Assembly (NCBI GenBank): GCA_965215855.1
Contig: CBDCER010000003.1
Coordinates: forward strand, 2,108,001-2,172,000
Reading direction: 5' to 3'
DNA: 64,000 bases
DNA from: J027 sp965215855
Lineage (GTDB): Bacteria; Chloroflexota; Anaerolineae; Aggregatilineales; J027
Made by a program: the position numbers and the translations under genes. The notes under the pieces are model-generated. The model was given only the letters and a program-made list of their open reading frames with translations, had not been told where the DNA came from and made no database searches. This document shows, in pieces, positions 25,920 through 35,488 of this stretch. Numbering within the stretch: position 1 is the first letter of the stretch; each line of letters begins with the position of its first letter.

Positions 25920-26969
25920 TTATTGAACCAGTTCGGCCACTACAATCAGGCGTTGAGTATCTACCTGATATGGATGGCAAGTAATTAATGTCAGATGTGC
26001 GCCGGTATTGGTGGGATGCAAAACGCGCACTTCAGTTGGTTCCACAACACTTGAATCAGTGACCCGGTAAGTATACGTTTGATTACCTGCTGCGTAAATG
26101 ACAACTTCATCACCGACCTCAAGATCTTCTAAATAGCGAAAAATTTCCCCATAGATGTCATTATGGCCGACCAGTACAACATTATCGCGTGAGCCGAGTC
26201 TGGCACCATTTTGAAACCAGCCAATACCGCTTTTCAGGCTCTCCCAATCAATTCCAGGCACAATTGATGCTCCTTGAATACCAAGTGATGGAATATCAAT
26301 GCGCTCAGGATCAGTGGGTTGTAATTCGCGTTCAAGTGCCCGTGTAGTGCGTATCTGCCTCTCGATGGCCGGGCGTTGGTTGGCTGGAACATCATAAAAG
26401 TCAAAGGCTGCATACAATTCATTGAGATTAATTTCTGGATCACCACCTTCAGTGGGGCTGGTGTGGCCGCCGGGCAATACGATCTGATAGGGCGATAATT
26501 CAGGAGCAGGAGTAGACGTCGGCCTGTTGAGAGCAGCTTCATACTCACGCTGAGTTTTATTGGTGTTATCCTGGATAATTTCTAATCCAATAAATGCTCG
26601 ATAAAGTACAGCCGCCAACCCCAATACAGCGGCAATTTCGACGACTAATAACACAACACTAAGGTACTGTCGCCAGAGAGCATCGGTTTCCAAGATGGGA
26701 TTAGCTGACTTCATATCATCCACAAAGCGCACTGCTTCGAAATCAGTCATTGCGTTCTGAGGAACAACAGCCGCTGGTACGGGCAATTGCTCAACTGGTT
26801 GAGCGAGTGGTCTCTGTGGTATTTTGGTTTCAACGGGCGGTGGCACTTGTACAGTACGGGCTGCATTGCTTTTGCGAAAGCGGGCCAGGCGTTGTTCGCG
26901 CTTACGGATAACGAGGATGCGCTCTAATTCTTCGATGGACAGTTCATCTACAGGGCGTTTGTCGCGCAT
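25920..26969 (-). CDS. Sortase-family transpeptidase
   Basis: 349 aa. A cytoplasmic N-terminal region of about 110 residues, a transmembrane helix (about 112-134) and a C-terminal sortase domain (about 215-349). The catalytic triad is visible: His in VLVGHND, Cys in TLITCHPY and Arg in TQRLIVVAE. Sortases cut a C-terminal sorting motif and link surface proteins to an amine acceptor. The class looks D/E-like. The long cytoplasmic N-terminus is unusual. No substrate with an evident LPxTG motif was seen in the window. It is co-directional with the small membrane gene and a methyltransferase. Confidence 0.9.
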   Translation of the reverse strand: MRDKRPVDELSIEELERILVIRKREQRLARFRKSNAARTVQVPPPVETKIPQRPLAQPVEQLPVPAAVVPQNAMTDFEAVRFVDDMKSANPILETDALWRQYLSVVLLVVEIAAVLGLAAVLYRAFIGLEIIQDNTNKTQREYEAALNRPTSTPAPELSPYQIVLPGGHTSPTEGGDPEINLNELYAAFDFYDVPANQRPAIERQIRTTRALERELQPTDPERIDIPSLGIQGASIVPGIDWESLKSGIGWFQNGARLGSRDNVVLVGHNDIYGEIFRYLEDLEVGDEVVIYAAGNQTYTYRVTDSSVVEPTEVRVLHPTNTGAHLTLITCHPYQVDTQRLIVVAELVQ

Positions 26970-26975
26970 AATCTT

Positions 26976-27797
26976 TTAGCTCTCTTCTCCATCCGGCACA
27001 GCAACGGCGAAAACCTCGCGCTCAAAAAACCACCGCAATGGTGGTACACCAAATAGTAACCGGCGTACCAGCGCCAGAATGATATTTTCCTGCCGGTTTT
27101 GCGGCGGGCTATCCAACCAAACTTTGCCCCTGAAGCCTGCCGCTTGCAATGCTCGCTTCAGGCTCCACCACGATTGCTCGTTGACATGAACATCCTGGTT
27201 ATGATCGACCAGAAAGGCACGCGGATTTTTCGGGTATTGTGCCCCTTGGCCGATCAATCGCCGGAACCAACGAACAATAGGATAAGCATAACGATCATAC
27301 CAGATGTTCGGTGCGGTATGGATGATAAAGCGGCCATCGGGTTTCAGTACCCGGTGTACCTCTCGCATGGCCTGATGCAGCTCCCAGGGATGCAGGTGTT
27401 CGACCACGTCAAACATCAGCACCCGGTCGAAGTGGCCGCTGGCGTAAGGTAAGTGTTTAGCATCGGCTAATGAAAGATTGGCTTCCTCAACGCCCGCTTT
27501 TGCCAGTGCCTCCTCCGCGAGCTTCAAGGCGACAGGTGCGTAGTCCAAGCCGTGAACTTCAGCACCCAGTTCGACACAATGGATAAGAATTTCGCCACGC
27601 CCACACCCCACATCTAGTACACGCATACCAGGTTCCACTGCCGCTAACTCAAAGGCTGCCGCCAGACGTCGGGAGAGTTGCTGGCCTTCAGTTGCCAAGA
27701 ATTCGTCGTAGCCTTCGCAAGCTGTGGTGAAATATTCTTCTGTGTATAAATCTGGTGAAACCGGCTGTTCGCGCCGGGTGCTATCTGTCGGCTTCAA
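26976..27797 (-). CDS. Class I SAM-dependent methyltransferase
   Basis: 273 aa, starting at TTG 27797 with GAGGG seven bases before. The Rossmann methyltransferase core is clear: motif I VLDVGCGRGEILIHC, an acidic residue after beta2 (EVHGLDYAP), DRVLMFDVVEHLHPWE as motif post-II, and VLKPDGRFIIHT as motif III. The C-terminal part resembles methyltransferase type 11 proteins acting in surface-glycan or lipid pathways, but the substrate cannot be named. It lies ten bases downstream of the ABC exporter pair. Confidence 0.88.
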   Translation of the reverse strand: MKPTDSTRREQPVSPDLYTEEYFTTACEGYDEFLATEGQQLSRRLAAAFELAAVEPGMRVLDVGCGRGEILIHCVELGAEVHGLDYAPVALKLAEEALAKAGVEEANLSLADAKHLPYASGHFDRVLMFDVVEHLHPWELHQAMREVHRVLKPDGRFIIHTAPNIWYDRYAYPIVRWFRRLIGQGAQYPKNPRAFLVDHNQDVHVNEQSWWSLKRALQAAGFRGKVWLDSPPQNRQENIILALVRRLLFGVPPLRWFFEREVFAVAVPDGEES

Positions 27798-27807
27798 ACT
27801 TGTTCCC

Positions 27808-29673
27808 TCAAACCGCTGGTTGCATTTGTTCTTCGCGGCGGAATTGGCTCATATACAAGCGATAATAGGCTCCTTGTTGAGCCATAAGCGTTTGGTGTGT
27901 ACCGGTTTCCACAATTTGTCCGGCTTCTATGACCAACACTACATCAGCATTCCGAATGGTACTCAAGCGATGCGCGATCACGACACTGGTACGCTCTTTC
28001 ATCAAATCATCAAACGCGCCCTGGATCATGCGCTCGGTACGTGTATCAACATTGCTGGTTGCTTCATCCAATATCAGGATGTTTGGACTGTTCAGGGCTG
28101 CTCGTGCAATGGCAATAAGTTGGCGCTGGCCTAGACTCAACCCAGATCCGCGTTCACCCAACACTGTATCATAACCTTCTGGCAGACGCTCAATAAACTC
28201 ATGGGCACGCGCCAGCTTGGCTGCTTTATTTATCTGTTCTTCGGTCACATCTAAATTACCATAACGAATATTATTTGCAATGGTATCTGACCATAGGAAA
28301 TTATCCTGCAACACCGTTCCGATTTGCTGACGGAGACTGCTTTGGGTGACGCGGCGAACATCATGACCGTCGATGGTGACAGCACCACCTGTGACATCAT
28401 AGTAGCGGGCAATCAGGTTAATGATACTGGTCTTGCCAGCACCGGTTGGCCCCACGATAGCGGCTGTTTGACCGGGTTCGATAGTGAAACTGATGCCATT
28501 TAACACTGGCTCATCGGGATTGTAGCTGAACTGCACGTTGTCAAACACAATGCATCCCTGAATTGGTGGCATTTCAATGGCATCTCCAGCATCCGCCAGA
28601 TCAGGTATTTCATCCAGCAGGTTAAACATACGCTCGGCTCCCGCCAGGGCAGCCTGAATCTGTGCCCACAATTGCCCAATGATTCGCACAGGTTCGTACA
28701 TACGTTGCATATAGACCAGAAAGGCGATCATCAGACCAACAGTGACCGGATAGCCCATAACCTCTGTGCCTCGTATCACCCAGAGGCTACCAACCCCAAT
28801 GATGACGGCCTGGGCGATGACGCTCAAGATGTTCAGGGTGGGTTGCAGGCCGCTAGTGATAGCAACAGCACGGATATTGGCATCACGGTTGGCAGCATTG
28901 CGGGCGCGGAAGCGTTCGATATTTTCCGTTTCGCGATTAAAGGCCTGTGCCTCGCGCACACCAGAGATGCTCTCCTGTAAATCAGCATTGACCTCACCCA
29001 TTTCCTCGCGTGTTTTGCGAAAGGCTTGGCGGGCGGCCCGTGCAAATATCACGGTTGTCAAAAGCATCAGCGGCACGACCAGGGTGGACATCAGCGCCAG
29101 GGGTGGGTGTTCTAGGAACATAATCATGAGACTGCCCACCAGAATCAAAATCTGGCTGCCAACACGTACCAGCGAGAAGTTGACAGCGGTGGCAATTTGG
29201 TCAGCATCATTCGTTAAGCGACTCATAATGTCACCTGCCGGGTTGCGATCATAGTAGCGCAGGCTGAGGCGGTGGATCTGGTCGAATACGTTGCTGCGAA
29301 TTGTTGTCAACACTTGTTGACCGGAATAGGCCATCAGATAAAACAAGAATCCGTTGCCTGCCGCACTGAAAACATTGAGAAAAATCAGGAAAATCATCAT
29401 TATGCTGAGGGCGGTCATATCAGGTGAAGTTGGGTGTTCGACCAATTTGCAATGGGATGCCCCATCACTTAATCCTGGTGCTACAAAGCAGTCGATGGAT
29501 TGCCCGATAAAGAACGGTGTACTCAATTGCAGGATAGTCGTCAGAATAATCAGCCCCAGAACAATCATCAAGGTCCGGCGATAAGGATTAAAGTAATCCA
29601 CCAGCCGTTTAAGTGATTGGCGAGCCGATTTGGCTTTGATGAATTCACGCTCCATCAAGTCTCGTCGCATCAT
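27808..29673 (-). CDS. ABC exporter half-transporter, catalytic partner
   Basis: 621 aa with six membrane helices (about 35-330) and a C-terminal nucleotide-binding domain. Walker A GPTGAGKTS, Walker B ILILDEATSNVD with the catalytic Glu, and the switch His in VVIAHRLSTI are intact. The signature motif, however, reads LSLGQ instead of LSGGQ. The partner gene 6 bases upstream has the opposite pattern, so the two form a heterodimeric exporter of the TM287/288, BmrCD or LmrCD type, with one active and one degenerate ATP site. Such exporters usually move drugs, lipids or peptides. The substrate is unknown. Confidence 0.93.
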   Translation of the reverse strand: MMRRDLMEREFIKAKSARQSLKRLVDYFNPYRRTLMIVLGLIILTTILQLSTPFFIGQSIDCFVAPGLSDGASHCKLVEHPTSPDMTALSIMMIFLIFLNVFSAAGNGFLFYLMAYSGQQVLTTIRSNVFDQIHRLSLRYYDRNPAGDIMSRLTNDADQIATAVNFSLVRVGSQILILVGSLMIMFLEHPPLALMSTLVVPLMLLTTVIFARAARQAFRKTREEMGEVNADLQESISGVREAQAFNRETENIERFRARNAANRDANIRAVAITSGLQPTLNILSVIAQAVIIGVGSLWVIRGTEVMGYPVTVGLMIAFLVYMQRMYEPVRIIGQLWAQIQAALAGAERMFNLLDEIPDLADAGDAIEMPPIQGCIVFDNVQFSYNPDEPVLNGISFTIEPGQTAAIVGPTGAGKTSIINLIARYYDVTGGAVTIDGHDVRRVTQSSLRQQIGTVLQDNFLWSDTIANNIRYGNLDVTEEQINKAAKLARAHEFIERLPEGYDTVLGERGSGLSLGQRQLIAIARAALNSPNILILDEATSNVDTRTERMIQGAFDDLMKERTSVVIAHRLSTIRNADVVLVIEAGQIVETGTHQTLMAQQGAYYRLYMSQFRREEQMQPAV

Positions 29674-29679
29674 GATTCG

Positions 29680-31509
29680 CTACTCCTGTACCAGTGCTGG
29701 GGCGGGAATGTTGGGCGGGAAAGTATCTTCGACCAGTTGCGAATGATAAATTTCGGCATAAATCGCATTGGTTTCCAACAACTCAGCGTGCGTACCTTCG
29801 GCTACGATTTCACCTTTTTCCAGCACCAAGATTTTGTCGGCGCTCAGTACAGTGCTGATACGCTGGGCGATAACAATACTGGTACGGCCTTCCATCAACC
29901 GATCAAGCGCCTGCTGTATCTGATACTCAGTCTGCACATCAACGCTGCTTGTACTGTCATCCAGAATCAAAATGCGCGGATTTAGGATCAGGGCGCGAGC
30001 GATAGCAATACGTTGCTTCTGGCCGCCGGAAAGCGTCATGCCGCGCTCACCGACTGGGGTATCATACCCATCAGGGAAATCCATGATAAAGTCATGGGCT
30101 GCTGCTGCTTTGGCTGCCGACTCAATTTCTTCCTGAGTAGAGTTAGGCCGTCCGAAGGCAATGTTATCACGTATTGTGCCAGTAAACAGACGTGTTTCCT
30201 GCAACACAATCCCAATTTGTTGGCGCAGGCTATCGAGCGTCACATCGCTTATATCCTGCTCATCCAGCATAATCTGGCCTTCAGTCGGGTCATAGAAGCG
30301 TGGAATGAGGTTAATGATGGTACTTTTACCGCTGCCGGTAGCGCCCAGCAAAGCCAGAGTCTGGCCTGCACTCACTCCGAAGTTGACATTTGACAGCACA
30401 TTGGCTCCACTCTTGAAATAGCGGAATGTTACTTCCTTAAATTGGATATTGCCTAGTGTATCGTTCAGGTCAACTGCGCCGGGTTTATCAACAATGTCAT
30501 TGCGCGTATCGAGTATCTCAAAAATACGTTTGGCGCTGGCGCTGGCTTGGCTTGCCGAGGCGACGATGAATCCTAACTGGGCAACCGGCATCATCATCAG
30601 GGCCAGATAAGTTGAAAATGCGGTCAGTTCACCCAGCTTCAACTGCCCATCAACCACCAAATTGCCACCAACCCATACGACCAGCACCAAACTGATACCA
30701 GCGATCAAGAAGGCTGTCGGGAAGATGGTTGCCATAGCCCGGCTGGTGCGGAGGTTGGCATCACGCAGGGCATAGTTGGCAACCTGGAAACGGTCGCGTT
30801 CGTAGGGTTCACGACTGAAGGCCTTCACCACACGGATACCTGCCAAATTTTCCTGCAAAATTGTGTTGAAAATACCTAATCGCTCTTGAATAGCACGGAA
30901 TAGAGGACGTATCCGGCGGCCAAACATGGCAAAAATCACTGACATGAGTAGCAGAGCAGGGATGACAACCAGCGTTAGTAGCCAGTTCAATGCTACCAAT
31001 ATGATCGTGATGCCCGTCAGCAACAGAACAGCACTTAAGGCCAGAATCAACCCTTGTCCAATAAACATGCGTAGCTGCTCAACATCGCTGGTGGCACGGG
31101 TCATCAATTGGCCCGTCTGGGCACGATCATGATAGCTGAACGACAAGGTCTGCACTTTCTCATATAGACGATTGCGTAGATCGAACGCTACCCATTGGCT
31201 AACGCGCTCGGCCAGATAGCCCTGTAAAAATGTGAATACGCCACCCACCGTTGCCAGGACGACCATCAAAATCGCCAGATGGACGACTAGCGATTCGTCG
31301 CTCTCGGCGGGATTTCCGGGATTGAGACCCTGATCAATGATGCGTTGGATTACTAATGGAACGGCTAATGTGCCAAATGTGGCAACAATCAAACTGGCAT
31401 AAGCGCCGAATGCATACCACTTGTGCTGGCCCAAATGTCTGATGCCTCGTAGCAAATCGCTTCTTGAGCCTTTGGCAGCGTGTGGTGCATGGCTTCTCAT
31501 CATTACCAT
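29680..31509 (-). CDS. ABC exporter half-transporter, degenerate-site partner
   Basis: 609 aa, type-IV exporter fold: six membrane helices, then an ATPase domain. Walker A GATGSGKS and signature LSGGQ are canonical. The catalytic Glu after Walker B is Asp (ILILDDSTSSVD) and the switch His is Gln (VVIAQRISTV written here as IVIAQRIS). Its own Walker site is therefore impaired and pairs with the non-canonical LSLGQ of the partner at 27808. Its LSGGQ completes the partner's active site. ATG 31509 lies upstream of the partner in the operon. Confidence 0.93.
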   Translation of the reverse strand: MVMMRSHAPHAAKGSRSDLLRGIRHLGQHKWYAFGAYASLIVATFGTLAVPLVIQRIIDQGLNPGNPAESDESLVVHLAILMVVLATVGGVFTFLQGYLAERVSQWVAFDLRNRLYEKVQTLSFSYHDRAQTGQLMTRATSDVEQLRMFIGQGLILALSAVLLLTGITIILVALNWLLTLVVIPALLLMSVIFAMFGRRIRPLFRAIQERLGIFNTILQENLAGIRVVKAFSREPYERDRFQVANYALRDANLRTSRAMATIFPTAFLIAGISLVLVVWVGGNLVVDGQLKLGELTAFSTYLALMMMPVAQLGFIVASASQASASAKRIFEILDTRNDIVDKPGAVDLNDTLGNIQFKEVTFRYFKSGANVLSNVNFGVSAGQTLALLGATGSGKSTIINLIPRFYDPTEGQIMLDEQDISDVTLDSLRQQIGIVLQETRLFTGTIRDNIAFGRPNSTQEEIESAAKAAAAHDFIMDFPDGYDTPVGERGMTLSGGQKQRIAIARALILNPRILILDDSTSSVDVQTEYQIQQALDRLMEGRTSIVIAQRISTVLSADKILVLEKGEIVAEGTHAELLETNAIYAEIYHSQLVEDTFPPNIPAPALVQE

Positions 31510-31603
31510 TACTCCATGTCAACCAATACATATACAACCACACAATTGTACCAGGAAAAATCAAAATGGCGCGGAGATGAGGAAGCCACTAGAATTTAGG
31601 GTG

Positions 31604-31631
31604 TTGGGGCGCGAAGACGCCAGTTTATAAT
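31604..31631 (+). promoter_or_regulatory. Candidate promoter for the slipin gene
   Basis: TTGGGG, 16-bp spacer and a perfect TATAAT, 37 bases upstream of ATG 31669. The -35 is weak and the -10 strong. The gap is divergent from the ABC exporter gene. Confidence 0.5.
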
Positions 31632-31668
31632 TAAAAGAGACTTTGACTACTATAGAAAGGTGGTAATC

Positions 31669-32424
31669 ATGGATGTTGTTGCTCTATGTTGTGGGGTATT
31701 GTTGATTCTCGGTGGTGGTTATCTAATTTCGGGTATTCGCATTGTCGATGAATACCAGCGCGGCGTGATCTTCCGCCTGGGACGTGTTATTGGGGCACGC
31801 GGCCCCGGTTTCTTCTTCATCCTGCCCGGTTTCGAGCGGATGCAAATTGTGGATTTGCGGACCGTGACATTGGATGTCCCTCCACAAGACTGTATCACCC
31901 GTGATAATGTGACCGTGCGTGTGAATGCCGTCATCTACTATCGCGTGATGGACCCCACCAAGGCAGTGGTCCAAATCAAGAATTTCAACCTGGGTACTGC
32001 CCAAATAGCTCAGACCACGCTCCGTAGTGTGGTCGGACAGGCGGAATTGGATGGGTTGTTGGCAGAACGCGAACACATCAATGACCAATTGCAAGCGATT
32101 ATTGACGATGCAACCGATCCGTGGGGCGTGAAAGTTAGCCTAGTTGAAATCAAGGATGTCGAATTACCAGCGGTCATGCAGCGTGTGATGGCACGCCAAG
32201 CTGAGGCAGATCGTGAACGGCGAGCCAAGATCATCCATGCCCAAGGTGAATTGGAAGCCGCCAAGCAACTGCGTGAAGCTGCTGATCAAATGGCTTTATC
32301 GCCGATTTCGGTGCAATTGCGCTATCTGCAAACCCTGACCGAAATCGCGGCGGAGAACAATTCAACGATTGTCTTCCCGCTACCGATTGATCTGGTCATG
32401 AATTTGTTGAAACCTACAGATTGA
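31669..32424 (+). CDS. Slipin/stomatin-family membrane protein
   Basis: 251 aa; ATG 31669 is chosen because AAAGGTGG is well placed, a GTG lying nine bases earlier. An N-terminal hydrophobic helix is followed by the SPFH/band-7 domain: YQRGVIFRLGRVIGARGPG, VDLRTVTLDVPPQDCITRDN, then VSLVEIKDVELPAVMQRVMA, and an EADRERRAKIIHAQGELEAA coiled helix. The family forms oligomeric membrane microdomains. Often slipins pair with a NfeD protease partner, which is absent here. Confidence 0.94.
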   Translation: MDVVALCCGVLLILGGGYLISGIRIVDEYQRGVIFRLGRVIGARGPGFFFILPGFERMQIVDLRTVTLDVPPQDCITRDNVTVRVNAVIYYRVMDPTKAVVQIKNFNLGTAQIAQTTLRSVVGQAELDGLLAEREHINDQLQAIIDDATDPWGVKVSLVEIKDVELPAVMQRVMARQAEADRERRAKIIHAQGELEAAKQLREAADQMALSPISVQLRYLQTLTEIAAENNSTIVFPLPIDLVMNLLKPTD

Positions 32425-32463
32425 CGCAATTTCGCGCCAGCTATAAACTGCTCGGATTCTCTA

Positions 32464-33387
32464 TTATTCTTCAATAGAGGATGATGGAGATTCGGATGAT
32501 TTGAGCGTGGCTGGCGCGTTTGGTTTGCTTTGTGGCTGTTTAATACGTTGTATAGCCTCAGCCAATCCTGCTGGAGGTTTGGGTTTGGTATCTGCTTTTG
32601 GGTCAGCACTCCCAACATCCGGTGCATCCTCAACCGTCGGGGGCTTTACATCAGGTTTAGGTGTTGTTGATCGGGGAGCAGCACGCCGTATGGACAGTGG
32701 TGCAGTTTTGCCAGTATGGCGAGTTTTGTAGGTTTCCAGGGCTTCCAAAGCACGCGGAGTTTGGAAACGTCGAAGCGCCATAGCTGATGCTCTTCGCACG
32801 TTTGGGTGTTCATCTTCCAGGGCTTCAACAAGAGGTTCAGTAGCCCATGTTGCGCGTAATTGTCCCAACACTGCCGCCGCATTGTGCCGCACACGCCAGT
32901 TTTCTTTCCGCAGCCCAGCCAGCAACGTAACAACTGCCGGGGCGCTTTTCAATTTGAGTAGAGCTTCAGCGGCTGCTAGTCGTATATCATCACGTTGTAT
33001 AGGGTTACGAAAAACAACCACCAAGGATTCGGTTGCCAACTGGTCGCCCATGGTCCCCAGTGTTTCCGCAGCACGAATAACATCAGCGGGATTGGGACTG
33101 GACAACATTGTAACCAATTCCTGGAAGCTTTTACCCTGGAGTGATTTTTCAGCAAAAGTGGTATCAAGATGCTCTAATGTGGCGATGATATGGTTTCGCA
33201 CACCAGGATGACGCTCAATAGTCAGAATTTGTTTCAGAGCTGGAACCGCCTCAATTGCTCCTAGAACACGCAACGCCGCCGCCGCACGTTTACGAACGCC
33301 CGGATCACTATATGACAAAGCCGCAATTAAGCCATTTGTGTCTTTATTTGCCTGGAGCTTCCAGATATTGGGGCGACGAGCGACCAA
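32464..33387 (-). CDS. HEAT-repeat protein
   Basis: 307 aa from TTG 33387 with AGGAG nine bases upstream. About six HEAT/PBS-lyase-type repeats fill residues 10-215 (SYSDPGVRKRAAAALRVLGA, SPNPADVIRAAETLGTM, NWRVRHNAAAVLGQLRA, EDEHPNVRRASAMALRRF). The last ~90 residues are disordered, rich in Pro, Lys and Ser. The family acts as a helical protein-binding scaffold, and some members are bilin lyases, but no catalytic feature is seen. It is convergent with the slipin gene. Confidence 0.85.
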   Translation of the reverse strand: MVARRPNIWKLQANKDTNGLIAALSYSDPGVRKRAAAALRVLGAIEAVPALKQILTIERHPGVRNHIIATLEHLDTTFAEKSLQGKSFQELVTMLSSPNPADVIRAAETLGTMGDQLATESLVVVFRNPIQRDDIRLAAAEALLKLKSAPAVVTLLAGLRKENWRVRHNAAAVLGQLRATWATEPLVEALEDEHPNVRRASAMALRRFQTPRALEALETYKTRHTGKTAPLSIRRAAPRSTTPKPDVKPPTVEDAPDVGSADPKADTKPKPPAGLAEAIQRIKQPQSKPNAPATLKSSESPSSSIEE

Positions 33388-33619
33388 AACCCCATTCTCC
33401 TAAATGCTAAATGGCTATTTAATATTTAACTTTGTCTAAAAATTATAGCCTTTCGTCATTATACCCATCCATTGTCTAAGTTGTCTAGCAGACTAGCGGT
33501 CCAAACACTTGTTCTATACAAGAACCTTGTACAAAGCGACCGGGTATCGTTCCTTAAGATTTTTCGTAGAATAAATAGGTCGATTATCATCATCTCATTG
33601 TCGTTTTGAGGAGTTGTTC

Positions 33620-34324
33620 ATGATTGAAGATCTCTACCTTGATCCCGATGGCTTTCTGGGAACTGGCGCGAGCCTATTGGCCGACTTAACGCTGTTGGCC
33701 TATGTATTCTTGATTTTGCCTGCAATGATTGTTGGGTTTGCTTTTGCCCGTCGAAAGATGTTTCGACCCCATCACAAATATGCCATGACAATCATTACCC
33801 TGGTTAATTGGGGGCTAATCCTCTTTCTGATGATTGCTGCTATTCGCTATGATGTTGGGGATAACATTGGCGATGAACCGGGCAATTCGCGCTATCTATT
33901 GCCAGCTATTCACGGCTTCCTGGGTCTGGCAGCACAATTGCTGGCAAGTTTCCTGGTAATTCGTATGCTTTGGGAAGATTGGCAAATTGCCAGGGCGAAA
34001 CAACGTGGTGAAACAAATTCTCAGAAATATTGGCTCAAAAATGCCAAACAATACATGCGTCTGACATTGGGGTTGTGGTTTTTCATTGCAGCGTTGGGCA
34101 TTTTGACTTATATCACGCGCTACGAAGTCATTGATCCGGTCAACCTGGGTGGTGACGACGTTGATAGCCCGGCGGCCACCCAAGAAGTGGTGCCAGAGGC
34201 TACCGAAGAAATTGTGCTACCTGCCGATACTGGGCAAAACACACCCGAACCTGGAGCTGAAACTAGCGGAGATCAGGATACGCCGCAACCAGAGACGATA
34301 GAAGCACCTGGCGACTCATCGTGA
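33620..34324 (+). CDS. Four-helix membrane protein, DUF420-like
   Basis: 234 aa from ATG 33620 with GAGGAG eight bases upstream. Four membrane helices (about 25-45, 55-77, 95-118, 150-170) contain conserved-looking His residues (RPHHKYAM, AIHGFLGL) as in the DUF420/YozB and cytochrome-assembly-like families. The last ~50 residues are acidic and Pro/Thr/Glu-rich. The gene overlaps the convergent TolB-like gene by nine bases. No function can be assigned with confidence. The intergenic region 33388-33619 is AT-rich and holds no gene. Confidence 0.65.
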   Translation: MIEDLYLDPDGFLGTGASLLADLTLLAYVFLILPAMIVGFAFARRKMFRPHHKYAMTIITLVNWGLILFLMIAAIRYDVGDNIGDEPGNSRYLLPAIHGFLGLAAQLLASFLVIRMLWEDWQIARAKQRGETNSQKYWLKNAKQYMRLTLGLWFFIAALGILTYITRYEVIDPVNLGGDDVDSPAATQEVVPEATEEIVLPADTGQNTPEPGAETSGDQDTPQPETIEAPGDSS

Positions 34325-35473
34325 GCAGGCGGCTTCCCCACTGAAACCAGCAGGAGACCAAAGCGGCGGGCTATTATGCAAACTGGACAGACCAAAGGAG
34401 TGCAGCGTGTGTTGTTCCGTGTCATATACCACCAGCTCATAAGCTTGCCGTAATGCCAACCATCGACCATTGGATGAATAGCGCGGGAAATCCAAATAGT
34501 ACATGTCCTCGAATAGCAAGGTTGCAGCCTCATCAGCAATGCGTCCGAGTGGAAAGCTCCACAGCACATTTTGGGGTATTTCTTGCAATCCCTGGATCGC
34601 TACCATCAGGCCTTGTCCATTGGGTTGCCATACATAATCCAATATGGTAACCAATTGGTGATTCAGAGAAGATGGCCCCCATGTGCCATCCAATGCCATA
34701 GTCATCAGACGATGGCTGTTGGCATAAGGGGCATAAATAAAAGCTAATGCTTTCCCATCTGGTGACCAACGTGGATTGAAGATGCCGCCGTCCAGAAAGT
34801 CAGTCAGGCGATATTTGTTGGAATTATCTGCCGCCAAAATCCACAGCTCAGGTTGTTTGGGTGGCTCTTCATCTTCACCCACTGGTTCAGCATCAGGAAT
34901 GGGCTGTTCGGAAACATAAACCAATGTGCTGCCATCCGGTGACCATTGGGGCTGATATTCACTACCAGAAACCGAGTAGAAATTGGGGGAGCCACCTTCA
35001 AGCGGAACCCAGGCGATATGTGATTCACGGCGAGGATCGTCATCGGGTGGATCATAATAGCGGATGAACGTGAAAGCGATACGGGTTCCATCCGGTGACC
35101 ACGTTGACTCCAATATTCGATAATGCTGGGCCGCCATGCGCCCGATTACCACCAATTGCCGCAGGCCGCTGCCATCCAGCCGAGCCGCAAATAGATCATG
35201 ATTGCCGGGTATACGTTCCAGAGAGAATGTGATTTCACAACCGTCCGGTGAGAATCCGCCCAAAATATGTTGTCCATCACCAAAAGTGAGCGTTCGCTGT
35301 AAGTCCGTCGCCAAATCGACGATCAAGAACCCGCTATCATCGGGCAGGTTAGTTACTACCAGCGGCCCTTGCAATTGATCTTCATCAAACGCTTGCAGCG
35401 GGCGTTGAGGTGTCATCCAAAACAAAAACGTGCCAATCAGAGCTAACCAAAGAGCACGCTTTATTCGGCACAT
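34316..35473 (-). CDS. Exported TolB/PD40-type beta-propeller protein
   Basis: 385 aa. An N-terminal signal or anchor sequence (RALWLALIGTFLFWM) is followed by about six PD40/WD40-like blades with the FSPDG/WSPDG core (GGFSPDGCEITF, STWSPDGTRIAF, PQWSPDGSTLVY, PRWSPDGKALAF, YVWQPNGQGLMV). Such propellers at the cell surface bind peptides or other proteins; no enzyme domain is visible. It lies 15 bases downstream of the kinase-response regulator gene on the same strand. Confidence 0.85.
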   Translation of the reverse strand: MCRIKRALWLALIGTFLFWMTPQRPLQAFDEDQLQGPLVVTNLPDDSGFLIVDLATDLQRTLTFGDGQHILGGFSPDGCEITFSLERIPGNHDLFAARLDGSGLRQLVVIGRMAAQHYRILESTWSPDGTRIAFTFIRYYDPPDDDPRRESHIAWVPLEGGSPNFYSVSGSEYQPQWSPDGSTLVYVSEQPIPDAEPVGEDEEPPKQPELWILAADNSNKYRLTDFLDGGIFNPRWSPDGKALAFIYAPYANSHRLMTMALDGTWGPSSLNHQLVTILDYVWQPNGQGLMVAIQGLQEIPQNVLWSFPLGRIADEAATLLFEDMYYLDFPRYSSNGRWLALRQAYELVVYDTEQHTLHSFGLSSLHNSPPLWSPAGFSGEAACSR

Positions 35474-35488
35474 GAGATATTCCCTAGA

